Shown here in pieces: positions 52,900 through 61,323 of a stretch of 64,000 bases of DNA. A program made the translations under genes and the position numbers. A model generated the notes under the pieces. The model ran no database searches. It was given only the letters and a program-made list of their open reading frames with translations, and was not told where the DNA came from. How positions within the stretch are numbered: the first letter of the stretch is position 1; each line of letters begins with the position of its first letter. The DNA is from Nitrosospira briensis (GTDB taxonomy: Bacteria; Pseudomonadota; Gammaproteobacteria; Burkholderiales; Nitrosomonadaceae). The stretch spans positions 217,303-281,302 of the forward strand of contig NZ_FOVJ01000001.1 in NCBI RefSeq assembly GCF_900115125.1. Reading direction: 5' to 3'.

Positions 52900-53640
52900 A
52901 TGCTGCAAGATCAAATAACGCTCGTGACCGGCGCGAGCCGGGGCATTGGACGCGCCATCGCGCTTGAACTGGGCAGGCAAGGTGCTACGCTGGTCGGTAC
53001 CGCCACCACTGAGGCTGGCGCTCAAGCTATCGGCAGCTACCTGAGAGAGGCCGGAATCAAAGGGACCGGAATGGTTCTGAACGTAAATGATGCCGCTCAG
53101 ATCGAAAGCGTTCTGAAAAGGATTTGCGAGGAATTTGGGGAGATTGCAATATTGGTGAATAATGCGGGTGTCACTCGAGATAACCTGCTTCTCCGGATGA
53201 AAGATGAGGAATGGGATGAAATTCTGGAAACTGATCTCAAATCGGTATTCCGCTTGAGCCGTGGAGTACTGAGAGCGATGATGAAGGCCCGCTACGGGCG
53301 GATAATCAATATTTCCTCGGTAGTGGGCGCGACTGGCAACATGGGTCAGGCAAACTATGCAGCGGCCAAGGCGGGCATATTCGGCTTCAGCAAATCGCTG
53401 GCGCGTGAAGTGGGCAGCCGTAATATCACGGTCAACTGTATTGCGCCGGGCTTTGTAGAGACCGATATGACCCGCTCTCTCACCGAGAAACAACAACAAA
53501 TCCTGCTCCAGCAGGTGCCGCTGGGCAGATTGGGACGACCCGAGGAGGTAGCTTCAGCGGTTGGCTTTATTGCCTCGCCGGCCGCAGGATATATTACCGG
53601 CGCGACGCTTCATGTCAACGGTGGAATGTATATGGATTAA
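52900..53640 (+). CDS. fabG: 3-oxoacyl-ACP reductase
   Basis: FabG is the NADPH-dependent reductase of the elongation cycle. The 246-residue short-chain dehydrogenase has the cofactor loop VTGASRGIGRAIALE, NNAG, and the catalytic residues S140, Y153 and K157 in NISSVVGATGNMGQANYAAA and the following K. GGGG/GGAA-type sequence precedes the ATG. The 193-base gap to acpP holds that gene's promoter. Confidence 0.97.
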   Translation: MLQDQITLVTGASRGIGRAIALELGRQGATLVGTATTEAGAQAIGSYLREAGIKGTGMVLNVNDAAQIESVLKRICEEFGEIAILVNNAGVTRDNLLLRMKDEEWDEILETDLKSVFRLSRGVLRAMMKARYGRIINISSVVGATGNMGQANYAAAKAGIFGFSKSLAREVGSRNITVNCIAPGFVETDMTRSLTEKQQQILLQQVPLGRLGRPEEVASAVGFIASPAAGYITGATLHVNGGMYMD

Positions 53641-53790
53641 GAAGACAAAACTTCCATGACTTCCATGAATTTCTTGCTTCATTCAGTCTGTCGATCATTA
53701 ATCGCAGCAAGCATAAAGATCAAGCCCTGGTGGCCGGCTCGACAGCTTTTCGAGCCTTGAAGCGTTCAGATTTTATTAATACCGAAAACT

Positions 53791-53799
53791 TGCTAGAAT
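53791..53799 (+). promoter_or_regulatory. Candidate extended -10 promoter of acpP
   Basis: TGCTAGAAT (TGn followed by TAGAAT) is an extended -10 element 35 bases upstream of the acpP ATG. No good -35 accompanies it, which is typical for extended -10 promoters. Separate strong expression of acpP is expected because ACP is abundant. Confidence 0.5.
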
Positions 53800-53833
53800 G
53801 GCGGCGTTTTTCTTACCGGAGAAGAGGTACTAG

Positions 53834-54070
53834 ATGGAAAATGTAGAGCAGCGTATAAAAAAAATCGTGGCTGAGCAACTCGGCGTGAATGAGGCCGATG
53901 TCAAGAGCGAATCCTCTTTTGTGGATGACCTGGGCGCAGACTCGCTTGATACCGTCGAGCTGGTCATGGCACTCGAAGAGGAATTCGAATGTGAAATCCC
54001 GGACGAACAGGCAGAGAAAATCAATACCGTCCAACAGGCCATCGATTATATAAATTCCCACACCAACTAA
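53834..54070 (+). CDS. acpP: Acyl carrier protein
   Basis: The 78-residue acidic protein carries the phosphopantetheine site [20 protein letters not shown], with the modified serine at position 37. GAAGAGGT precedes the ATG. It is the carrier for all fab enzymes encoded around it, and fabF follows after 32 bases. Confidence 0.98.
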   Translation: MENVEQRIKKIVAEQLGVNEADVKSESSFVDDLGADSLDTVELVMALEEEFECEIPDEQAEKINTVQQAIDYINSHTN

Positions 54071-54102
54071 TTTGCTTCAAGCACATCCCAATCGGAGACA
54101 TC

Positions 54103-55350
54103 TTGTCCAAGCGTAGGGTAGTCATCACCGGACTGGGCATGATTTCGCCTGTCGGTAACAATGTTCCAGATGCATGGGCCAATGTTCTCGCCGGGAAATC
54201 CGGCGTAAACAAAATAACCCGCTTCGATTCTTCCGCGTTCTCATCCCGGATAGCTGGAGAGGTCAAGGGGTTTGACGTTACCCAATACCTTTCCGCCAAG
54301 GATGCTCGCCGTATGGATATTTTCATCCATTATGGAATGGCTGCTGGAATCCAGGCGGTGAGGGATGCGGGCATCGGCGATCTCGCCGCGACCAGTCTCG
54401 ATGCCGAGCGTATCGGGGTCAATATAGGCTCGGGCATCGGCGGTTTATCGATGATCGAGGATACGCATGACGCCTATCAAGCGGGTGGCCCGCGCAAGAT
54501 ATCACCATTCTTCATTCCCAGCACCATCATTAACATGATCGCAGGCAATCTGTCCATCATGTTTGGCTTCAGGGGACCCAACCTTGCCATTGTCACTGCC
54601 TGTACAACGGCCACGCATTGCATTGGCGATTCAGCGCGCCTGATCGAGTACGGGGACGTGGATGTGATGATCGCAGGTGGCGCCGAGTCGTGCGTAACGC
54701 CACTCGCCATTGGCGGTTTTGCCTCTGCGCGAGCCTTGTCGAGCCGCAATGACGATCCGGCTACTGCCAGTCGACCATGGGACAAAGGCCGGGACGGCTT
54801 TGTTCTGGGTGAGGGCGCGGGAATTCTGGTACTTGAGGAAATGGAGCACGCCAAACGGCGCGGTGCGAAGATCTATGCCGAATTGGCCGGCTTCGGCATG
54901 AGCGCGGATGCCTATCATATGACCGCACCCCCCGAAAATGGGGAGGGCGCCGCGCGCTGCATGACGAACGCGTTGAGAAATGCAGGCATGAATGCCGCCG
55001 AGGTGGATTATATCAATGCTCACGGGACGTCCACGCCGTTGGGCGACATCTCTGAAACCGTTGCAGTGAAACGCTGCTTTGGCGAGCATGCCAAGAAGCT
55101 CGCTGTGAACTCGACAAAGTCCATGACGGGCCATCTGCTTGGCGCCGCAGGCGGAATAGAAGCCATATTTTGCACTATGGCGATACATGATCAGATTTCC
55201 CCCCCCACGATCAATATCTTCGAACAGGATCCGGAATGTGATCTGGACTACGTTCCCAATACTGCGCGGAAAATGAAAATCGACGTGGCGATGTCAAATT
55301 CATTTGGCTTTGGCGGCACGAATGGTACATTGATTTTCCGTAAAACCTGA
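54103..55350 (+). CDS. fabF: 3-oxoacyl-ACP synthase II (KAS II)
   Basis: FabF elongates acyl-ACP and makes cis-vaccenate precursors. The 415-residue protein begins at TTG ([20 protein letters not shown]) with CGGAGA upstream, and has the catalytic C167 in [13 protein letters not shown] and the histidines of [12 protein letters not shown] and [10 protein letters not shown]. It is followed by mltG after 18 bases. The pabC gene often found between them is absent. Confidence 0.97.
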   Translation: MSKRRVVITGLGMISPVGNNVPDAWANVLAGKSGVNKITRFDSSAFSSRIAGEVKGFDVTQYLSAKDARRMDIFIHYGMAAGIQAVRDAGIGDLAATSLDAERIGVNIGSGIGGLSMIEDTHDAYQAGGPRKISPFFIPSTIINMIAGNLSIMFGFRGPNLAIVTACTTATHCIGDSARLIEYGDVDVMIAGGAESCVTPLAIGGFASARALSSRNDDPATASRPWDKGRDGFVLGEGAGILVLEEMEHAKRRGAKIYAELAGFGMSADAYHMTAPPENGEGAARCMTNALRNAGMNAAEVDYINAHGTSTPLGDISETVAVKRCFGEHAKKLAVNSTKSMTGHLLGAAGGIEAIFCTMAIHDQISPPTINIFEQDPECDLDYVPNTARKMKIDVAMSNSFGFGGTNGTLIFRKT

Positions 55351-55368
55351 TCTTTGCCGTTATAGCGC

Positions 55369-56358
55369 ATGCGTACGCTAAAACGTCTGATTTATCTATC
55401 CCTTGCAGGCCTCTTGCTGTTCACGGGGTGGCTTGCTTACCACGTCAATGCCTCCGTTCAGCTCCCCGTCGTCCCATACGAATTTTCCATCACCCCGGGC
55501 AGCAGTTTAAAAAGCGTTGCACAGCAATTAGCTGATGCAGGGGTTCTGCATGACAGCTGGTCATTTGTCCTGCTGTCGCGATTAACCGGAGTTGCGTCGT
55601 CAGTCAAGGCCGGCGATTATGAGATTACCGAGAATATCTCGCCGGCTGAGCTGCTTGCGCGCATCACCAGGGGAGATATAAACCAAAGCGAGATCAGGTT
55701 CATAGAAGGCTGGACTTTTTCCCAGCTCAGGCAGGCTTTGAATGAGCATCCAGGCCTCCGGCACGCTACCGCCAACTTGACCGACAGAGAAATTTTGCAG
55801 CTGATCGACGCAACCGAAACAGCAGCAGAAGGACTGTTTTTTCCGGATACGTATTTTTTCGCGCGGGGTAGCAGTGACGTTGAAATATTGAAGCGCGCGT
55901 ACCGCGTGATGCACCATCATCTTCATACGGCCTGGGCTGAGCGGGCCATTGATCTGCCATTGGCTGACCCTTACCAGGCCTTGATTCTGGCTTCAATCGT
56001 GGAAAAGGAAACAGGCAGAGAGAGCGACCGGCGCATGGTGGCCGGCGTATTCATAAACCGCTTGCGAATAAACATGTTGCTGCAAACTGACCCCACCGTT
56101 ATTTATGGCCTCGGCGATAAATTTGATGGCAATCTCCGTAAAAAAGACCTTTTAACCGACCAGGAATACAATACTTATACCCGTCGGGGCCTTCCGCCCA
56201 CCCCTATTGCCCTGCCAGGATTGTCCTCGATACTGGCGGCGCTCAATCCAGCAGAGACCGATGCGCTGTATTTTGTGGCAAAAGGGAATGGGGAATCACA
56301 CTTTTCCCGTCATTTGACCGATCACAATCGGGCAGTATCAAGATACCAGAAACGATAG
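55369..56358 (+). CDS. mltG: Endolytic murein transglycosylase MltG
   Basis: MltG cuts nascent glycan strands and may set their length. The 329-residue protein has an N-terminal membrane anchor (about residues 8-26), a LysM-like region, and the YceG catalytic domain with EGLFFPDTYFFARGS, ILASIVEKETGRESDRRMVA (the catalytic glutamate) and the final YFVAKGNGESHFSRHLTDHN. tmk and holB, usually next, are missing here. Confidence 0.95.
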   Translation: MRTLKRLIYLSLAGLLLFTGWLAYHVNASVQLPVVPYEFSITPGSSLKSVAQQLADAGVLHDSWSFVLLSRLTGVASSVKAGDYEITENISPAELLARITRGDINQSEIRFIEGWTFSQLRQALNEHPGLRHATANLTDREILQLIDATETAAEGLFFPDTYFFARGSSDVEILKRAYRVMHHHLHTAWAERAIDLPLADPYQALILASIVEKETGRESDRRMVAGVFINRLRINMLLQTDPTVIYGLGDKFDGNLRKKDLLTDQEYNTYTRRGLPPTPIALPGLSSILAALNPAETDALYFVAKGNGESHFSRHLTDHNRAVSRYQKR

Positions 56359-56677
56359 TGCGACCTTCAAATTCTTATCCATGAGCGATAACCTGTTTTC
56401 CGTTCACCGGAAAATCTTGCGAATTTTACATTGGGAGACGATAAATTGAAGCGTTCAATTATCTCATCCATCTCATTCCGTAATCTTTAATTTCCCCTGC
56501 TTCGCATCCTTGTAAAAGTAAAAATTGAACATTGGCGTCTTCAAAAGTAGAATGGCGGATTGAATAAATAATAAAACATGCCGGTTGCTTCTTCCTCGAC
56601 CGGGTTATCAGAAATCCGCGGGCCCTCCCGCTACGCCAACCAAGCCTCCAGATTTTAATAATTCAACAGGATAGATC
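56359..56677. other. 319-bp intergenic region before mclA
   Basis: No gene is visible. A TTTTCCG...CGGAAAA hairpin near 56397-56415, without a T tract, lies shortly after mltG. A candidate promoter for mclA is at 56525-56553. The remainder is AT-rich and unassigned. Confidence 0.5.
56525..56553 (+). promoter_or_regulatory. Candidate sigma70 promoter of mclA
   Basis: TTGAAC (56525-56530), 17 bases, then TAGAAT (56548-56553) match the -35 and -10 consensus at four and five of six positions. The start of mclA is about 118 bases downstream of the expected transcription start. Confidence 0.45.
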
Positions 56678-57628
56678 ATGAGTCACACATTGTATGAAGC
56701 GTCCGTCCTGCGGGTGCAACGCTGCGAACTCGCTGTTCCGGGTTCGAATCCGGGCATGTTCGAGAAAGCGCTGAAAAGCGGCGCGGATTTCATTTTTCTC
56801 GATCTTGAAGATGCCGTTGCCCCGGACGACAAAATAACTGCGCGTAAAAATGTTATCGAAGCACTCAATGATCTGGATTGGCGGGGTCACGGCATAACGA
56901 TCTCGGTGCGAATCAATGGGCTGGATACCCAATTCATGGTCCGGGACGTAGTCGATCTGATCGAAAAAGCAGGCGGGAGGCTGGACACCATATTGATTCC
57001 GAAAGTAGGGGTATATGCTGACGTCTATATGGTTGAAGCCATGTTGAATCAGTTGGAAATGCAACAGGGACTGAAAAACAGGATCGGTATTGAAGCGTTG
57101 ATCGAAACTGCTCTTGGGATGGCAAATGTGGAAGATATCGCCAGGAACGGCGCATCGGGCCGCCTGGAAGCACTGCATTTCGGCGTGGCCGATTATGCCG
57201 CCAGTAATCGCGCCAGGACAACGAATATCGGTGGGCTCAACCCGGACTACCCTGGTGATCAATGGCACGCAGCGATAAGCAGGATGACGGTAGCATGCCG
57301 CGCCTACGCCCTGCGTCCCATCGATGGGCCTTTTGGCGATATCAAAGACCCGGACGGCTTTAAAGCGGCAGCGAGAAGAGCCGCCGCTTTAGGCTGTGAA
57401 GGTAAATGGGCGATTCACCCATCCCAGATCGCGCTTGCCAACGAAGTGTTCACGCCCCCCGCCACGGAAATTGAAAAAGCACAACGTATTCTGCTTGCCC
57501 TGAAAGAGGCGGCAGCTCAAGGCAAGGGCGCGGCGGCACTGGATGGCCGGTTGATTGATGCAGCGTCGGCGCGCATGGCCAATAACGTGGTGAAGATGGC
57601 GGAAGCAATGCGCGCGAAAAGTGCCTAA
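56678..57628 (+). CDS. mclA: L-malyl-CoA/beta-methylmalyl-CoA lyase (HpcH/HpaI aldolase family)
   Basis: This is a CitE/HpcH-type TIM barrel of 316 residues that resembles malyl-CoA lyase of the serine cycle: RCELAVPGSNPGMFEKALKS, FIFLDLEDAVAPDDK, the metal ligand in IGIEALIETALGMANVEDI and LHFGVADYAASNRART, and the closing WAIHPSQIALANEVFTP. It would split malyl-CoA into acetyl-CoA and glyoxylate. The location 411 bases upstream of malate-CoA ligase genes strongly supports this over citrate lyase, as no citrate lyase subunits are present. Confidence 0.9.
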   Translation: MSHTLYEASVLRVQRCELAVPGSNPGMFEKALKSGADFIFLDLEDAVAPDDKITARKNVIEALNDLDWRGHGITISVRINGLDTQFMVRDVVDLIEKAGGRLDTILIPKVGVYADVYMVEAMLNQLEMQQGLKNRIGIEALIETALGMANVEDIARNGASGRLEALHFGVADYAASNRARTTNIGGLNPDYPGDQWHAAISRMTVACRAYALRPIDGPFGDIKDPDGFKAAARRAAALGCEGKWAIHPSQIALANEVFTPPATEIEKAQRILLALKEAAAQGKGAAALDGRLIDAASARMANNVVKMAEAMRAKSA

Positions 57629-57639
57629 AGCATTTTCGG

Positions 57640-57660
57640 GGCCGCATTTGCGGCCTTTTT
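57640..57660 (+). terminator. Intrinsic terminator after mclA
   Basis: GGCCGCA, TT, TGCGGCC followed by TTTTT begins 12 bases past the mclA stop. It suggests mclA and mtkAB are mostly separate transcripts. Confidence 0.85.
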
Positions 57661-58039
57661 GATTTTCTGACTTACAAACCAGGTAGGCACGCAGGGTACG
57701 TGAGGGCCTATTACGGGAATACTAAGAGAAAACCTGGGGAACTGATAATCTGAAGGAGATTTGGCTGCGGTGGCATCGGCATACGGGCGGCGTTGCTTCC
57801 ATTCGCAGTCTGCCGGCCTGGAAGAACTGCTCCCGCCTGTGTGGCGTTTTTATCTGTTTCAGCTGATGCTCGACATCATGGCATAGGCGCCAGTCCCAAG
57901 AAATAAAAAAGCATTCAATTGGCCCTCTGCCAATCGAGATGAGCGCCGGATCTCTCCATCGAAGTGATTTGACCAGTTTTCCCTCAAACGCAGTGAAGAA
58001 TCCGGATAAGCTATTTTATAAACGAAATAAGGTGATGCG
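57661..58039. other. 379-bp intergenic region between mclA and mtkA
   Basis: After the terminator there is no large gene. A 38-codon frame at 57770-57886 with AAGGAG upstream is listed separately. The last 60 bases before mtkA are AT-rich and probably hold its promoter and ribosome site (AAATAAGGTGATGCG). Confidence 0.5.
57770..57886 (+). CDS. Possible small protein (38 aa)
   Basis: A GTG-initiated frame with AAGGAG ending 11 bases upstream encodes a Gly/Arg-containing start, then the coherent amphipathic run LEELLPPVWRFYLFQLMLDI before TAG. An alternative TTG start at 57761 is too close to the ribosome site. I do not recognise a family; it could be a real small protein, a leader peptide or chance. 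Confidence 0.25.
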   Translation: MASAYGRRCFHSQSAGLEELLPPVWRFYLFQLMLDIMA

Positions 58040-59248
58040 TTGGATATACACGAGTATCAGGCAAAAGAGATTTTGATGAAATATGGCGTCAAGACCGCGG
58101 AAGGGGGCTTGGCTTACAGTGCTGAAGAAAGTGTGCAGCGGGCCCGGGAAATCGACGGAAATGTGTGGGTGGTAAAAGCACAGATTCATTCCGGGGCGCG
58201 GGGCAAAGCCGGTGGAATCAAGGTCTGCAAGACACATGATGAAGTGAAGGCGGCTGCGGAAGAGTTATTGGGAAAAAATTTGATAACGCATCAGACCGGC
58301 CCGATGGGTAAAGTCTGTTCAAGGGTTTATATTGAAGCGGGAATACAAATTGTCAAAGAAATATATCTTTGTTTTCTGATTGACCGGACTTCCGAAGGTA
58401 TTGTCATGATCGGTTCCGCACGGGGCGGAATGGAAATCGAGGAATTGGCTGAAACAGATCCCGACGCAATCAAAAAAATTTATATCGAACCCGCTGTCGG
58501 TCTTCAGGATTTTCAGGCACGGGAAATGGCTTTTGCCCTGGGACTGGAAGCGGGGCAATTAAGCCACGCCGTCAAGACTATTAGAGGTTGCTATCGCGCC
58601 TTGCGCGATCTTGATGCGAGCATGCTGGAAATCAACCCTCTGGTTATCACTGCGGGTGGCGAACTCATCGCACTCGACGCAAAAATGAGTTTTGATGAAA
58701 ACGCGTTATTTCGACGTCATGAAGTCGCCGAACTGCGCGACAAAACCCAGGGGGATACGCGCGAAATGGCGGCTACCGATCATGGCTTGAGCTATATCGG
58801 CCTGAACGGCGATATCGGTTGCATGATTAATGGCGCAGGGTTGGCGATGGCCACCATGGATATGATTAAACTCTCCGGCGGAGAGCCGGCGAATTTTCTT
58901 GACGTCGGTGGCGGGGCATCCGCCGAACGCACGGAAAAGGCATTTCGTCTGGTATTGGCCGATAAAGGCGTCAAAGCAATATTGGTCAACATATTTGCAG
59001 GAATCAACCGCTGTGACTGGATCGCTGAAGGCGTCGTGCACGCGGTAAAAAATATTGATATCAAGGTCCCGCTAGTCGTGCGTTTATCAGGCACAAATGT
59101 TGAGGAAGGCCAGCGAATCATTGCCGAGAGCGGCCTGCCCATCATCACGGCGGGAACATTGGCGGAAGCGGCGGACAAAGTTGTCCAGGCCCGTAATGAA
59201 GTTATTGCGGAAGAAAGTAAAGGAAAAAGAAATGGCGATCTTAATTAG
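58040..59248 (+). CDS. mtkA: Malate-CoA ligase subunit beta (malate thiokinase large subunit)
   Basis: The 402-residue protein has the ATP-grasp N domain of the succinyl-CoA synthetase beta family ([40 protein letters not shown]) and the ligase domain ([40 protein letters not shown]). Overall it resembles MtkA of methylotrophs more than SucC in my reading, for example [20 protein letters not shown] and [20 protein letters not shown]. Together with the adjacent mclA this favours malate as substrate. A role as succinyl-CoA synthetase cannot be excluded without phylogeny. Confidence 0.85.
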   Translation: MDIHEYQAKEILMKYGVKTAEGGLAYSAEESVQRAREIDGNVWVVKAQIHSGARGKAGGIKVCKTHDEVKAAAEELLGKNLITHQTGPMGKVCSRVYIEAGIQIVKEIYLCFLIDRTSEGIVMIGSARGGMEIEELAETDPDAIKKIYIEPAVGLQDFQAREMAFALGLEAGQLSHAVKTIRGCYRALRDLDASMLEINPLVITAGGELIALDAKMSFDENALFRRHEVAELRDKTQGDTREMAATDHGLSYIGLNGDIGCMINGAGLAMATMDMIKLSGGEPANFLDVGGGASAERTEKAFRLVLADKGVKAILVNIFAGINRCDWIAEGVVHAVKNIDIKVPLVVRLSGTNVEEGQRIIAESGLPIITAGTLAEAADKVVQARNEVIAEESKGKRNGDLN

Positions 59249-60119
59249 CGAGAGTACACGCATCATAGTCCAGGGTTTCACCGGTAAAACCGGCACTTTC
59301 CATGCGCAGGATATGATGAACTATGGTTCCAATATAGTAGGGGGCGTAACGCCTGGCAAAGGGGGCCAGGAACATCTGGGGCTGCCCGTTTTCAACACGG
59401 TAAAAGAAGCTGTCGAGCAAGTCGACGCCGACGCCAGCATCGTATTCGTGCCGCCGGCATTCGCGGCCGATTCAATCATGGAAGCGGCAGATGCCGGTAT
59501 TAAATACTGTGTGGCAATTACTGACGGGATTCCAACGCAGGATATGATGACTGTGAAGAACTTTTTGCGACGCTTTCCTATCGAAGAAAGAATGGTGCTG
59601 ACCGGACCAAACTGCGCGGGTACGATCAGTCCCGGGCGGGCCATGCTTGGTATCATGCCCGGACATATCTATATGCAAGGTGTTGTCGGAATCGTTGGCC
59701 GCTCCGGAACGCTGGGTTATGAAGCAGCGGATCAGATGAGGATGCTGGGTATCGGCGTATCAACTTCGGTAGGTATTGGGGGAGATCCCATTATAGGTAG
59801 CTCCCATCGTGATATTCTTGAGAGATTTGAAGAGGATGCTGAAACGAAAGTGGTGGTCATGATAGGCGAAATTGGCGGTCCGCAGGAAGTTCAGGCAGGT
59901 ATTTTTGCCAGGGATCACATGAGTAAACCGGTTATTGCCTACATTGCCGGTTTAACCGCTCCCGAGGGCCGCCGCATGGGACATGCCGGTGCAATTATTT
60001 CGTCGGCAGGCGAAAGCGCCGCCGAAAAAGTTTCCATGCTGAAAGAACTCGGTGTCACAATTTGCCCTACCCCCTCCGCCATTGGCGACACGGTCGCAGA
60101 GGTGCTGGCGAAGATGTAA
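59232..60119 (+). CDS. mtkB: Malate-CoA ligase subunit alpha (malate thiokinase small subunit)
   Basis: This is the 295-residue CoA-binding subunit. It has the Rossmann CoA site ([20 protein letters not shown]), [36 protein letters not shown] motif and the phosphohistidine in [20 protein letters not shown]. The ATG at 59232 overlaps the end of mtkA by 17 bases and has AAAGGAAAAAG upstream, so the two subunits are coupled. The frame opens earlier at 59097, but that part is not conserved. Confidence 0.88.
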   Translation: MAILISESTRIIVQGFTGKTGTFHAQDMMNYGSNIVGGVTPGKGGQEHLGLPVFNTVKEAVEQVDADASIVFVPPAFAADSIMEAADAGIKYCVAITDGIPTQDMMTVKNFLRRFPIEERMVLTGPNCAGTISPGRAMLGIMPGHIYMQGVVGIVGRSGTLGYEAADQMRMLGIGVSTSVGIGGDPIIGSSHRDILERFEEDAETKVVVMIGEIGGPQEVQAGIFARDHMSKPVIAYIAGLTAPEGRRMGHAGAIISSAGESAAEKVSMLKELGVTICPTPSAIGDTVAEVLAKM

Positions 60120-60170
60120 GCCGCGGGGTCATGGTTTTTATCAGCTTGATTGAACGTGGAGGCTTGAGAC

Positions 60171-60551
60171 ATGGCAATCTGGATGACAGCGTTGAAAATT
60201 ATTCCGTGGGGAAGCGTACTGGAGTCCGCGCCACATATTGTCAAAGCAGCAAAGCATCTTTTTTCGGAAACAAAGACGGACACAAGCGGCTTTTCGAAGG
60301 CTGCAAATGCATCAACAAGCGCGGGCCCGGTTAGCCAGGATAAACGAGTTTACCTCCTGGAGGCAAAAATCACGGAATTGAGCGATGAACAAAGATCGTC
60401 CGCCGAGTTGATCAAGTCGCTTGCTGAACAGAACGCACTTATCGTTGAGGCCATTGATGTTCTTCGGGTTCGAGTAAAGCTTCTGCTTATTGTCTGTCTT
60501 TCACTGCTTGCTGTGCTGGCTGGCGTCGTTTCCTGGCTCGCGACGAAATAA
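60171..60551 (+). CDS. Hypothetical small membrane protein with coiled coil
   Basis: The 126-residue protein has a short hydrophobic N terminus, a Ser/Thr/Ala-rich linker, a predicted coiled coil (about residues 58-100, VYLLEAKITELSDEQRSSAE...) and a strongly hydrophobic C-terminal segment (LLLIVCLSLLAVLAGVVSWL) ending in two lysine-containing residues. I do not recognise a family. It begins 51 bases after mtkB and is probably co-transcribed with mtkAB. Confidence 0.7.
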   Translation: MAIWMTALKIIPWGSVLESAPHIVKAAKHLFSETKTDTSGFSKAANASTSAGPVSQDKRVYLLEAKITELSDEQRSSAELIKSLAEQNALIVEAIDVLRVRVKLLLIVCLSLLAVLAGVVSWLATK

Positions 60552-60602
60552 TCAATCAATACCGCGCAAGAAAGGCTTTAGCAAAATTATTTTCAAAAAA
60601 AA

Positions 60603-61030
60603 TCAAATCAAATCCTGCAGCCCTCCCGTGGGCTCACCCGGTGCCTCCAGCTCTTTCATTTGATTGTCAGTAAACACTACTGAGCGAGTTAAAAGCGGAT
60701 TCCTTCGGGAGCTTCCAGCGAGAAGCTGCTTCCCCTTCCCTGCATCACGTCGATCAGCAGTCCGGTAGACGCCAATACGCGGACTGGGAACCACTGATAT
60801 AAATGGCCGGCTCTCAATCGCGTCAAGAAAAACGTCGGAATCTCGGATCTCGAACTCCTTGCCTTGCGGATGTAACACATTGGTGAGCTTCCATCACAAC
60901 AGCCGCCGGATTGGAAGAAAAGAAGCGGTCCGTGAGCAGCTTCCAGTTTGTGGATCCATTCAGCCGCTTCAGGTGTTACGTCAACACAACGGATAATATT
61001 CGAGTTCAAGTGGCACCCGTGCTCAGACAT
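60603..61030 (-). pseudogene. DUF779 family protein, disrupted by several frameshifts
   Basis: DUF779 proteins read ...AHGPLLFFQSGGCCDGSSPMCY, then GKEF...DSDVFLDAI, then LLIDVMQGRGSSFSLEAPEG and a closing LTRSVVFTDNQ. Here these pieces are all present in order but alternate between two reading frames: the first in one frame, GKEFEIRDSDVFLDAIESRP in the other, LASTGLLIDVMQGRGSSFSL back in the first, and LLTRSVVFTDNQ in the second again. At least three frame changes are needed. DUF779 genes usually accompany aldehyde dehydrogenases; none is here. Confidence 0.8.
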
Positions 61031-61120
61031 AACCATGCTTTCTGTGCGGCGACCAACATACAATTCGATACCCTGGCTGTAGCAACCTCATTTTCGTTCT
61101 CTACATCAACCTCAATTTTC

Positions 61121-61149
61121 TTGACACCCGAGTATCTGGCGGGTAGTCT
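61121..61149 (+). promoter_or_regulatory. Candidate sigma70 promoter of hao
   Basis: TTGACA (61121-61126, perfect -35), 17 bases, then TAGTCT (61144-61149, three of six -10 matches). It would give a leader of about 170 bases before hao. Confidence 0.5.
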
Positions 61150-61323
61150 ACGCGGTGTTTCAGGGAGGGCCTGGGGACAGCCCTGGGTTTTTGTCGGACA
61201 AGACAGGCATCGTGAGAATAGGGACGGTCTGGTTTTCTGCGCGGGATAGAGCGTTTTCAGGCAGGCAAGAGCCCACTGTTAGCGAAGCACAACGAATATC
61301 AAAACGGAGTAAAGGAGAGAGAA

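Noticed and set aside
56736..56762. Sequence GGTTCGAATCC resembling the T-arm of a tRNA
   Set aside because: It encodes the conserved ELAVPGSNPG segment of malyl-CoA lyase; there is no matching acceptor stem, anticodon arm or D-arm around it.
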